From Branchiostoma belcheri (lineage: Eukaryota; Chordata; Leptocardii; Amphioxiformes; Branchiostomatidae), in contig NW_017802379.1 in assembly GCF_001625305.1 (NCBI RefSeq), positions 11,566,081-11,630,080 on the forward strand: a stretch of 64,000 nt of DNA, written 5' to 3'. The position numbers were made by a program, and so were the translations under genes. Below are positions 21,438 through 32,241 of the stretch, piece after piece (position 1 is the stretch's first letter; each line of letters opens with the position of its first letter). The notes under the pieces were generated by a model. It was given only the letters and a program-made list of their open reading frames with translations. It did no database searches and was not told where the DNA came from.

Positions 21438-23160
21438 GGGACTGTCGAATGAATGAATGAATGAATGAATGAATGAATGAATGAATGAATGAATGAATGA
21501 AACTTTATTTTCGTGTCGTGCGCATACCACGCCCAGCCCGTGTGGGCTTATACGACACCGTTTGAGAATAAATAATACATAAACAACAGAGAAACAGAGG
21601 TACAGAATCCAAACAAAAATGTGAACACAAATAAAGTTAGGCTATATACAATTTAAGCAGAACAGAGTGAACTCATAACAGATCATAAATGCAAATCTGT
21701 ACATAAACTTGATAAAGAACCAAGATTTCACAAAATAAATACAAGTACATAAGGTAAATCAAATATAAATAAGAGAAAACAAATGTGTAGAAGTAACAAA
21801 AGGTGAGAACTGTTGATGTGTTATGAATACAGGTATTTTCTTCTTTTCCCCCACGCTCGATAAATGAAAGTTGCTAGGTCAGATACACCCTCGTTAAAGA
21901 GCCACTTAATTCTATTTTCATCTCTTTCCCATATGATGTCAGGTGATTTTGTATAAATTTTACGAAACATATTTTCTCGAAGATCGTCATAAAAGGGACA
22001 GTAAAAAGAAAATGTGTTTCGTTTTCTACTTCATCCAGGTCACACATGGTACACATTCTACTTTCCTCAGGAATTCCCTGGTACCGTCCAGTTTCAATAT
22101 TGATAGGTAAAATACCAGCTCGCAGCTGCGCACACAATGATCTTTGGCGTTTGGGGAGACACATAGTTACATATTTTTCTATACAGTAAGTATCTTTAAA
22201 CAGAGCATATGTTCTAAGTTTAGGTTTCAAAAGTANNNNNNNNNNNNNNNNNNNNTAAAGACATTCCTTAACTCTTCTTTACACCTTCTGCTTCCTGTAC
22301 ATCTAGTATACTCGCGTTCCGCATCCCTCATATGAACCCATAACCCATCTAACTCTGGATTCCAAAAAGGCTTTCCAGGGCAATGCAACTTTCTAGACCG
22401 AGGTATATTTACATTCTGACAATTCACATTTACATCAAAATCATTGTAAATAATCTCACAAAGACGAGTCATAAACACATAATCAATGTCCTGTTGTGAC
22501 TTATTCACTTTTTGTATACGGTCTATGAGATTAACCAACGCTCTCCGGCTTATATCAGAGCGCAAAAAGTTTTCTGTCACCTTTCTACGTTTACAGCGAG
22601 CCTTAGCACTAGCCTGTGGTACAGATTGTAAGGCCTCTTCAGTTTGAATGTTCACATTAAATCCTACAAATATCAAGGAGTGATCAGGAAGTCTACAACG
22701 GTCACCTATCAGGCTCATACAAGAAGTACCACATGCCTCAGCCAGGTGAGCTGGACTCAATACATCAAATTCAAAATAGTTATCAAGACAATCATGGGCG
22801 CTATAATGTAGTCAACAACTGACCTTCCTTTTGGCGACACAGAAGTAAAACGGTTATTTGTCGGAGAAATTCTCCCGTTCAACATACACATCTTTGAGTC
22901 CTTCAAGAATTCAATTAAACTGGCGCCATGATTGTTAACAGTAGTGTCAAGAATTTCACGTGGCGGGATCCCGTCCACTTCTACAATACAGTCGTCTAGT
23001 CCACCTGTTCGACTATTCAGATCCCCACATATGATAATATTGTCCACATCCTCCAAAGCATACATCTGAGTCAACAGGTGGCCTAGGAATTCATTAGCAT
23101 CTCGTCCCCATGGAGACTGCTCCGGGGGCAGGTAACAGGAAAACACAACAAACTTGTATT
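21438..23160 (-). mobile_element. Non-LTR retrotransposon, 5'-truncated, RT region lost at a gap
   Basis: From 5' (high coordinates): AP-type endonuclease (NIIICGDLNSRTGG, VVDYIIAP, LPDHSLIFVGF; about 22660-23150), a linker, a 20-N gap (22236-22255), then a C-terminal zinc-knuckle end (ETGRYQG, MCTMCDLDEVENETHFLF; about 21874-22230), a 3' UTR and a (TTCA)n tail at 21439-21500. No reverse-transcriptase domain is present, so it is deleted or hidden in the gap. It is inserted in the segmental unit at GACTGTC, which is repeated on both sides (about 21431-21437 and 23161-23167). Clade not assigned. Confidence 0.8.
22236..22255. other. Assembly gap (20 N)
   Basis: Twenty Ns inside the LINE, between the endonuclease-linker region and the C-terminal domain. 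The length is probably a placeholder, so coordinates to the right may not reflect true spacing. Confidence 0.98.
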
Positions 23161-23774
23161 CTGACTGTCAATCCCCTCCCGGTTCTCCCTTCTGCTGAAG
23201 CCCAACCCCAAGTGACGAGACCTGCGTAACACCACAGACTGTGACGGTCTTGTAGTCAGCCTCAGGCGGCTTAACTAGTTCAAAACAAAAATAGACTCAT
23301 TCAAGCGAATCTCCGGCCTTGCATTTGATACATGAAGAGAGATACGAATCCATGGATTATAGGCTGCGGTTATGCGATAACTTTGAAAAACAAGGATATC
23401 ACGGGGACTTAGTTGGTTCCTAGTAAGCATGATAAGGGTGTTTGGACATGCCATGGTCACACATTCACGAGTCTGGCCTCCTGAACGCAAGTCGAATGCC
23501 CGCCACTTGGTTGGTGGTCGGCTGGTGGCTAGTTTGTGGGCCGGCAAACTGTAAACTGGATGGCTAAACTCCCTCGGCGTGTTATCTCTCTATTTTGCCA
23601 ATTTCTGCTATTTCCAGCCGCACCCTCAAGCCTGGTAGAGGCTAGCTGGTGGCCGGAAGTAGATCAGGAGTGTTCGGCGCGCGTGTTTGTGGGTCAAATT
23701 TAGAGACTAACGTGCGCCAACCTACAGAGGAATTCGTCTTAGCCCTCTGCCAGCCGTGTCGAAGGCTCTACGAG

Positions 23775-24490
23775 TTTGTGCCGATCACAACGTATTGATT
23801 GATATGCAAATAAAGTGAAGACAAATTTTTTGGAAGTCGAAAATGGAACAAAAGTCAGACAAGTCATTAGACAAGATAATGCAAATTAGCCAGAAAGGTC
23901 CTGTTATACAGGACAGGAGCTTAAGTGTTGTCTGTCCTCGGGGCTGGGAGTGCCAAAATCAAGTGCCGGAGAGATCGACCCGTAGCCCCCCTTCCCTGTT
24001 AAGGGTGGGGTTGTACATTCTTTCATATATTGCCTCTTTAACACCCCGTTCCCACCAGCGTGTTTCGCGATCTAAAATATCCGTGGACTCAAGTTTGAAA
24101 GAGTGACCCTGGTTATGTTTTAGGTGGTGGGAACGGGGTGATAAAGAGGCAATATATGAAAGAATGTACAACCCACCCTTAACAGGGAATTCGGCGCTCC
24201 CAGCCCCGAGGATAGACAACACTTAAGCTCATGTTCTGTAAAACAGGAGCTTTCTGACTAATTTGCATTATCTTGTCTTGACTTTTGTTCCATTTTCGAC
24301 TTCCAAAAAATTTGTCTTCACTTTATTTGCATATCAATCAATAGGTTGTGCTTATAAACCTGCATTTCCCCTCAGGTCTCTCAGTCACTGACGAAAGCTA
24401 GTGGATACTAGCTGAAACGTCTGACATTTTCAAAATCATATCCAGTTGCTTGAGTAACTGCTTTTTGGCGTATCGTATTACCTGGACGTC
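23775..24490 (-). mobile_element. Penelope-like foldback, duplicate copy
   Basis: Same structure as 18545-19330, moved by the segmental duplication. Minus frame again has ILDRETRWWERGVKEAIYER. The interior of the loop is shorter than in the first copy. Confidence 0.7.
24388..24428 (+). ncRNA. Hammerhead-ribozyme-like motif (copy 2)
   Basis: CTGACGA (24388-24394), one A, a perfect 7-bp stem AGCTAGT-GGAT-ACTAGCT (24396-24413), then GAAA (24414-24417) and CGTCTGACA. Stem III is weaker than in the first copy. The extra A in the core is the same. Confidence 0.4.
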
Positions 24491-25959
24491 TAACCTTCAT
24501 CGACGTAGTTCGGGAAATGGTTCTGACATGGTTAGGGTATGGTCGGCACAAAACGAAGACGCGGCCTAAATCTGGTCAGACTGCTCCCTAACACCAGCCG
24601 AAAGTTTTTGTGGGTGATCTGCCGGTGTTCGGGCACGCAATTCGGGAAAGGTTAGCCTCCTGTGCAGGCTCCGGGCGGGTGGGAATTTTAATATAGCGTT
24701 TTGTAGAGTTTTTAACGCGTTCTTTTGATAGCCGGCCATCCTACAACCAGCCGCCAGAGAAGGTTGCATTCCGCCTACAAAACGCTGTATCAAAATTCCC
24801 ACCCGCCCCGAGCCTTCACAGGAGGCTAGGAGAGGGTCTTGAATGTGTGACAGGGGCATAACATGCCAAATAGCATGTAAACAACGCCTGTACGGAGGTG
24901 CATGAAAAAAGTGCGGTTTAAACGATCAAAACCTACGTATGATGCGGTAAGGAGAGTTCAAATGTAACACAGAGTAGGAAACAAAAATATATGGCATATA
25001 CCTTGTGTTGTTCTGGCAAGTCACTGTCAAATTCCGACTTCTGCCTTTTGCTGAGCCCCAATCTGAAGTGACGACACCTGCACAACAGCAGGCGGCTGAA
25101 AAACTCGTTTGGAGCATAAAGGGACTCATTCAGGCGAATCCCCGCCTTTACCTTTGACCGTCCTTAGGGCTATAAAACCCGATTCAATGCACTGTATACA
25201 CAGTAAATACGGACAGGGCTTGTAATCTTACTAAAAGAAAATACATTTAGCAAACGTCGCTTAACAGGCGTACATTAGAAGGACCATTTTGAAAAGATTC
25301 AAATGATTAAGTAGAGCAGTACTACATGTGCTGTTTTTTTCTTTCTTTCTCCGTTTGAAGACGTTGGTATGCCCCCACCCTTGTCTCACACCTGACTTAA
25401 TAAATTTAATTACAGTCCTTCGGGGGTGCTGTTTAGAGACTTGTGTCAAGTTGTGAATAGGTAACCACTGTGGCTAAAATTGCACTAAATTGCACTCTAG
25501 AAAAATTAGTGTACTATAGTCAAAGTACAGTTTGGTACAGTGACCTAATGAGAAATACTTCGTATACTGAGAATAACGTCGGGCACGCAGCTGTCGGTTT
25601 TACAAGCTGTTTGGTTGTTACTTTCCGCAAGGGGGAGTCATTGAAAAACACCACCTGAACCATTCTATGAGCCAAATAGCTATATATATAGGTGCGGTTT
25701 TTGGCAGGTAGCCACAGTAGTAGTCTTCTGTCTACATCTCAGAAACCAAGGATAATGGTAAATGTGACCTTGAACAATAATTTTTTTTTTCGTTTTTCTG
25801 ATCTCTCTTGCGTCACAGATGCCTAAAATATATTTGCTTTCGTCAGAAAGGTATGTTTTCGGTCTGGGCCAAGTGGAGCAGTTGTGGTGTGTGTACGCAT
25901 GTACTCTAACGTAATAACTGGCTTTTTTGGATGCATTTTATTTTTTGCATGTAGATAGC

Positions 25960-26560
25960 TATTGTGGGACTGTCGTTCAATTTCTGGCTTTGCCGTATCG
26001 GACTTTTTGTGCATGTGGTGATTGTGAGCGTACAACATAGCTCGATATTTCGTGAATGGATCTTAATGATATTAGGTAGATGAGCAGCAGTTATAAAGGA
26101 CTCGGACACCCCGGTATTTGTGGACGCACTCGGGGACCAGGGCAGGTGGGAAACACATACCTTTAATGCATGCTTCATTACATGTAAAGTATACGTAATT
26201 TTGTCACTGATCACCTTTTCTCACAAAGCGAGATACCAAATCCAGTGCAGGTCGAAAAAAAAAGCCTGTCAATTTACCGTTAAGCGTTGCCGACCGTCCT
26301 GAATTTACCGTTAAGCGTTATCGGCCCTGCTGAATTTACCGTCAACCGTTGCCATGACCCCGCATGCAGACCCTCATAAAGTGCAAAAAAGTTTATGTCT
26401 AAATTGCTGCAGAGAGTTGTGTATTTTGGATTTTCCATAATCACTACACTTGGATTTTTAACAAGCGATCGCCACATCCATTTGCTTGTATACACCATTA
26501 TTACTAAAGACACCTACTGTAACTGCTTATATACCTACAAATTACAGTAGACATCTGCAT
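25960..26560. other. No gene seen
   Basis: A TTTACCGTTAAGCGTTGCCG block is repeated with small changes (about 26272-26352, three times). Nothing else is supportable. Confidence 0.4.
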
Positions 26561-26564
26561 ATAT

Positions 26565-27262
26565 ACACAAGCATTATAGTAGAAATGTAACAGTTTATTG
26601 TAGACATCTAAAGATCTCTAAAGATTATATACCTCAGCATTACTGTAGAAATCTACAGTATATATACCTCAGCATTACTGTAGACATGTACAGTTTATAT
26701 ACATCAGCATTAGTGTAGACATGTACAGTTTATATACCTCAGCATTACTGTAGACATGTACAGTTTATATACCTCAGTATTACTGTAGACATGTACAGTT
26801 TATATACCTCAGCATTACTGTAGACATGTACAGTTTATATACCTCAGCATTACTGTAGACATGTACAGTTAATATACCTTAACATTACTGTAGACACGTA
26901 CAGTTTATATACCTCAGCATTACTGTAGACATGTACAGTTTATATACCTCAGCATTACTGTAGACATGTACAGTTTATATACCTCAGCAATACTTCAGAC
27001 ATGTACAGTTTATATACCTCAGCATTACTGTAGACATGTACAGTTTATATACCTCAACATTACTGTAAACATGTACAGTTTATAAACCTCAGCATTACTG
27101 TAGACATGTACAGTTTATATACCTCAGCATTACTCTAGACATGTACAGTTTATATACCTCAGCATTACTGTAGACATGTGCAGTTTATATACCCCAGCAT
27201 TACTGAGACATGTACAGTTTATATACCTCAGCATTACTGTAGACATGCACAGCTTATATATT
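26565..27262. repeat. 35-bp minisatellite, ~20 units
   Basis: Unit TACCTCAGCATTACTGTAGA followed by CATGTACAGTTTATA (35 bp), strikingly uniform from about 26640 to 27250 with single-base variants. It lies directly 3' of the small membrane-protein gene. There are no spacers, so it is not a CRISPR array. Confidence 0.92.
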
Positions 27263-27353
27263 TCTGTAAACAACTACGGCTTATGTAGCATAGAAATGTT
27301 TAGATATATTTTAGCAGCATGATTTAACAGTATATTGAATCTGTGGTAATGTT

Positions 27354-28346
27354 TTAGCTTTCAAAAGAGTGAAATGGTTTAATGCCTTTGGTTTGTTTGA
27401 AAGTGTTGTATACGTCTTGCTTTGCATCGTCCGAGTCAACATGAAGGTAGAGGGCGAGGAGGATGCAGCCCACAACAAGAAGCAGCAGCACCAGTACACT
27501 CGTCACGCAGAGGACTACCTTCTGACGATTCATATTTACTTCCCTTCGTTCTCTCTGTAGGAAGAGCATGCAAAAGAAAACTAGACATTAACAAAAAATT
27601 TTTAAAGCTTAACTTTAATTCCCAAGCATATCTTTTGGTGGGGGTAAGACAGTATCAAATTGGCCAGTCCGAGTGTAACCATTTCCCCATGGTGGCCTTA
27701 CCCCACCAAAAGATCTGCTTGGAGATTAAACTTCACCTGGTTTAGCACAACAAACCATTGCATTGTTTATTCTTAATGCCAAATGCATTTATATGTATGT
27801 TGCGCAGCCTCTTCTTCTGCTATATAATGTAATCCAACATCACAGGGTGTCTACTACAGCACACGTTACCATGTTGACAGACGTGTGGTCCAGGTTATTG
27901 ACATCATTTGTTTGAAACTGAGAAAGAAGATGAAGGAGTAGAAAAAGAAGAAACCAAACAAAACAATTGTTTTTTTTTCTTATACGAGGGTTAATATGAA
28001 AATATATCTTAGGGCACATCATAAGCACATTGGGTGATTATTATCTGAGTATATAATTGACAATCATTATGGCACAGATTTACAATCAACAGTCGTTATC
28101 AATGGGTTGTTAATTTGTCCTGAAAAACCACAACTAAGATCCCGGAAAGAGTACACCTTAACCCAGAAGTAAATATATGTGGCATTTTATATAAAAGCCG
28201 TGAGACGTTGCCCATACCAAACACGCAATAAATCAACAATTAAAAAAAAAAATGCCAACCTTGATAGCATTGATCTCAATCGGAGCAAGTCCTCCGGGCA
28301 GCAAATCGTTTGGTGGAAGAGCCTTTTCTTCGTCAAAATTCGCCAT
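27354..28346 (-). CDS. Predicted 95-residue single-pass membrane protein
   Basis: Two coding exons on the minus strand. Exon 28260-28346 starts AAAACATGG (good context) and encodes MANFDEEKALPPNDLLPGG..., 29 codons, phase 0, donor AAG/GTTGGC. Exon 27354-27554 follows CCTACAG and encodes a basic stretch (RERREVNMNRQK), a strongly hydrophobic segment of about 24 residues (VVLCVTSVLVLLLLVVGC...), then an acidic-polar tail ending HSFES and TAA. No N-terminal signal peptide; basic side first suggests type II topology. The first coding exon is preceded by TTCCCAATAG, implying an upstream non-coding exon. I do not recognise the family; it could also be the 5' end of a longer gene if a donor inside the last exon (AC/GTATAC) is used. 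Confidence 0.55.
27618..27728. mobile_element. Foldback MITE (older copy)
   Basis: TTCCCAAGCATATCTTTTGG...GGGGTAAGACAGTATC and partial complement ending CCAAAAGATCTGCTTGGAGATT. A diverged relative of 30126-30251, inside the intron of the membrane-protein gene. Confidence 0.7.
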
Positions 28347-28799
28347 GTTTTATCTATTGGGAAGAGAAGCCTGAAGTTTAGAAACATTGCAACCAAAATA
28401 GGCATTACCCACATTTCTATAAGAATCTATTAAAATATGATTACCGCTGACTTATTCCCAACAACCAGCAAACAAAACCTTAATCGTGGCTTAACCCCAG
28501 ACCACTCGCGAATGTTTTTAACTGTTTTAACATTCAGCAATCTTGTGCTGCCTAACAGTAGCCGACCTCGCCGAACACCAGACAACAATAGCCGACTTCG
28601 CTCCCGACCTACTCCCAACTATGGTCGGGGGAGTTCGGCTATGTTCCGGAGGTCATATTCTGCTACGTGAAGAACAATCATAATTTGTTTTAAAAAATCG
28701 ACAAAAGGTAAAAAAGCTCCCCAATAAAAGAATCAACAACAAATATATTAATGCCACACTACAAAACACATTTAATCAAATGTAAACACAATGATCCTA

Positions 28800-28900
28800 C
28801 CTGCTCAAAGCACAATACTTAATACCTCCGTCTAAGTTGGTGTCACCAGCTTAATGAGGAAAAGTCAAACTAGTAAGGTGCATATCCAACCTGTGTAGGC
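28800..28900 (-). promoter_or_regulatory. Candidate non-coding first exon of the small membrane-protein gene
   Basis: A minus-strand donor GAGCAG/GTAGGATC lies at about 28800, upstream of the acceptor TTCCCAATAG/ATAAAACATGG. This would supply the missing 5' UTR exon. Start site not determined. Confidence 0.25.
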
Positions 28901-28904
28901 ATAA

Positions 28905-29760
28905 TTACCGGGTATTATTAGGCGCTTCACTTACCACGAATAAAGCTATGCCAGTTTGCTTCAAGGAAACAAAGCACCAATCTTTAGTAATTGAACTAAA
29001 AATAGGCATGACAGTCACAGTTTCCGGCATTGGGACGTATAGGGGGATCCCCATGACGTCACACGTATCTAAACCCCCCGCCATACATTCTGAACCTTCC
29101 CCTGATTACCAACCAAGGTCGGGAGTAGTTTTACCAGACTTAGGCCACGCCTACCTTTTCATACGAGTTGAATCGAAGGCAAGTTGAGATAATTTTGAGT
29201 CAAATTTGAACACCGAGCACTACAGACCTAACTCCCAAACGCCAGCTAAGCTAACCAATGAGGTTAGTACAAGACTGATATTAAACCTCCTTGAGCTAAA
29301 CTATGACCAAACATACCATGTTTTAAACACGATCTAATCATATCCATTGTTGGTGGGGGAGGGATGTGTGTACGGGAGACGACATCCGGGTATGAGTGGG
29401 AGGGAATCGAGTGTGTTGATACAAGGTCATTTAAAAAGAAGCTGTTACGTTTAGAGTCGTCATCAAAAGGCTTAGATTCTCGTCCTATTCTGACACATTT
29501 ACTTTATCTGCAAGCGACTACATCGACTAAAAGGAACATTGGCCTGACTACGTTGCCATTTTGCCATTACGTGACGAGACAGGAGTGTGTATATGAATGA
29601 ACCCCTGAGGCGTACAGGGAGGTCACCTGTGACGTCACGCAGGCGCGCGTCCTCGACAAGGTTCAAAGGTCAGGGCTATCAGGCTGTAGTATTGATCGAG
29701 GTAGCATGACAAAGTTTCCGGCCTATGGAGATTTCTATAGTTAAGAACCCCAAAGTGACC
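28905..29760. other. Intergenic, diverged repeat fragments
   Basis: Includes a block with GACTTAGGCCAC and GAGTCAAATTTGAA that also appears, rearranged, near 9850-10000 and 46900-47000, and a block near 29719-29765 (CTATGGAGATTTCTATAG, CCCCAAAGTGACCTAC) related to the end of 12634-13740. No gene seen. Confidence 0.4.
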
Positions 29761-30125
29761 TACAGAACTTGAATATGTTTGAGGTCAAGGAATAATGTAC
29801 AAAATATGTGAAAATGGGCTAAAGTTTGTCAGCTAGGTAACTCCTGAAACAATCTTTTCAAAACCGCCATGCAGAAGGTCATAGAACTGCAGCACTAGGC
29901 TGTGGCAGTATCAAGGCGCAAATCTACGCTAACCGAACAAAGATCAGTCTCAAATCTGACGTATTCCTCTACCCTGTACCACAGTAGCCGCCTTGCTGTC
30001 GTACACACAAGAATCGTTGCGCCTTTCATAAGTATACGCCGACCTACTTTGTGCCCGTACTACTTTTGACTACGGGGTTTGCCCATAAATACTATGTGGT
30101 GCATTACCTTGACGTCGCAGGACAC

Positions 30126-30251
30126 AATCTCCAAGCAGATCTTTTGGTGGGGGTAAGACAGTATCAAATTGGCCAGTCTGTAACCATTTCCCCACACAGA
30201 CTGGCCAATTTGATACTGTCTTACCCCCACCAAAAGATCTGCTTGGAGATT
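30126..30251. mobile_element. Near-perfect foldback MITE with 9-bp target duplication
   Basis: Arms of about 56 bp from AATCTCCAAGCAGATCTTTT to GGCCAATTTGATACTGTC and back, loop of about 15 nt. GCAGGACAC flanks it at 30117-30125 and 30253-30261. A 9-bp duplication suggests a Mutator-like (MULE) origin. Arms are almost identical, so it is young. Confidence 0.8.
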
Positions 30252-30918
30252 AGCAGGACACAATGTTTATGGACAAACCCCAAAGGAGATGTTTGAGCCA
30301 ATATAATTCGAATTAGGATATTTTAGAATCTCGACCTAGTACGGTGCGTCGGCTGCATTTCACATGACTCCCACAATGTGCCAAATAAAGGTTGATAAAA
30401 AAAAGGCAACAATCATACATAGTAGTCACTGTTCTTTTTAATACAAAAGACGCGTCTATTGTAATTTACAGGTGCATCTATCCAACATTTGTTAAGTGAC
30501 ATCAAATGTGAGTAACAAATCCAAAAGACATTTGTCTTGATACCTTGTGCAGTGAATTATGTGCAATCCTAGTTGTGAATGTGCGTAAAAACACTTGATA
30601 AAGTGAAATTAACTCTACTAGTCGTGTTGTTTTTAACAGTTATTAATAATATATGTTCGCTTTATAAATTCAAAGATTACATGTTTATCCTTACATATCT
30701 CATTTATCTGAAGAATTTTCCAAATAAAAAAAAAATGTAAAAATGTTCTTGGGTTTTGTTGCATATTTAGCCTTTGGCATCTTTTCGAATTAGAATATTA
30801 ACTTAAATGTTTCACAAAATTCCCTGAACTGGTATACGTAGTCTATTTTTACGTATTAAAAAAAACAATATTTGATAATTCCACAGATACAGTCTATTAT
30901 GACAGACTTAGTGATCCC

Positions 30919-31902
30919 TTAGCTTAACTGTGAGTCCGGTGTGTCCCTATGGAGCGTGTCCAGTGCATTACCGGACCCTCCCAGTGCAGTTAGCGCGGCA
31001 TCATTCTGCTTCTCCAGCGCTCTGCTCTGTTCTATTGCACGAAGGCGTTCCAACACGGCCTCTTCTCTTTCCCGGATCGCCTTGTTCATCTCCCGTATAG
31101 CTGCGTCTCGGTCTTTCTTGGCTTCCGTCATTTCTTTTTCCATCCTGTTCCTCTCTGACACTGCCTGGACTTTCTCGCTGACGGACTCGTCGCGCGTTCT
31201 TTCTGACTCTTCCTTGTCAGCCAGCGCCTTGACCATGACGGAGTTGTATCTCTCCTTCTCTTTTTGTGCGGCTGTTTTTTCTTTCAGGAAGATGTCACGA
31301 TCTCTCGCTGCAGAGATAAGCTCGGCTTGCATTCTCTCCCTCTCGGCAACAGCTTCGTTCTTTTCCTTCACGGCGCGGTTTCGCTCCGCCACGGCGACAT
31401 CTCTCTCCGAGAGGGCGTTAGCCAGCACGCGGTTCTCCTGCCACGCCTGGTCTTTTGACCGCAGCGCTTCGTCTCTCTCCCGCCTGAGGTCGTCTTTGTC
31501 CCGTACCGCCGCTTCCCTTGCCCGATCGTAGCTCTGCTTCTCCCTCTTTGCTGTCTCCTCCGCGCTGAACGCCATGTCTCGCTCTCGGCGTAGCTCGTCT
31601 TTCTCAAACCCCAGCTTCCTCAACTCTTTCTCCAACGTATCGACCTGTAGGAGTGTCATCCGCTTGTCCCTGACTGCTTCATCTCTTTGTGAATCCGAAG
31701 CCTCCTTCTGTCTGCGCGTCGACTGCAGCTCTTTCTCTAGATCTGCGATCTTCTGCTCCAGATCTTCCTGAAGTGCGATCATACGATCAATGAGGGATCC
31801 TCGTTCTTCTTTGATGTCGTCGTCGAGTTTTCTCTTCAACTCTTTGAGTCTCCGCTTTAGGATTTGTTTCTCTTCTTTGGTGATGTGAGCAGACTTGGAC
31901 TT
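30919..31902 (-). CDS. Long charged coiled-coil protein (main exon)
   Basis: Open frame of 327 codons ending TAA, beginning KSKSAHITKEEKQILKRRLK. Almost the whole length is Arg/Glu/Lys/Ala-rich heptad sequence with repeated ERD, ERN and RDEA units, predicting one continuous coiled coil, and a short polar tail (GNALDTLHRDTPDSQLS). No enzymatic domain. The frame stays open upstream to an ATG at 32070 with a hydrophobic stretch (MFTISLFLSKHLVFCMFL), which could be a signal peptide or just T-rich intron read through. I prefer an acceptor at AACAGAG/AAG (31902), in phase with the mini-exon at 33802-33823. Likely a cytoplasmic scaffold-like protein; family unknown. Confidence 0.65.
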   Translation of the reverse strand, partial: KSKSAHITKEEKQILKRRLKELKRKLDDDIKEERGSLIDRMIALQEDLEQKIADLEKELQSTRRQKEASDSQRDEAVRDKRMTLLQVDTLEKELRKLGFEKDELRRERDMAFSAEETAKREKQSYDRAREAAVRDKDDLRRERDEALRSKDQAWQENRVLANALSERDVAVAERNRAVKEKNEAVAERERMQAELISAARDRDIFLKEKTAAQKEKERYNSVMVKALADKEESERTRDESVSEKVQAVSERNRMEKEMTEAKKDRDAAIREMNKAIREREEAVLERLRAIEQSRALEKQNDAALTALGGSGNALDTLHRDTPDSQLS

Positions 31903-32241
31903 CTCTGTTTTGGTAGAAGAAACAAGTGATACAATGAGAATATGGTCACCAGCTACGTAGTTGACAGTTGCAAAAAACGTACAAAGAAACATACAGAAAA
32001 CCAAATGCTTGGATAAAAATAAAGAGATAGTAAACATATGGCGTAAAAGACATTTTTGTATGCGTTCCAAATACTTGTCGGCGCCTTTATTTATTGTAAA
32101 TCAACTAATATACTTTAATTAGTTTAAACAGTGCACTCCTAGGACTTTACCATAATTTTGTATATATGTTTAAAGGCATTCCAGTTTTTGTAATTGTTTT
32201 ACTTCGACTTTTCCAAAGCATTGGACAATGAAATCTCTTAA

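Larger units (their letters stand above)
23161..26040. repeat. Segmental repeat unit, continuation and duplicate of 17640-20790
   Basis: Collinear with 17660-17900 and 18314-20790: GGCGGCTTAACTAGTTCAAA, GGAATTCGTCTTAGCCCTCT, then the Penelope-like foldback and later blocks. The copy lacks the MITE at 17915. Confidence 0.75.

Noticed and set aside
26565..27262. Possible CRISPR array
   Set aside because: Units are contiguous 35-bp copies without unique spacers, in an animal genome: a minisatellite.
30941..31531. 196-codon plus-strand open frame
   Set aside because: Antisense shadow of the coiled-coil exon; Ser/Arg-rich composition is the complement of Arg/Glu codons.
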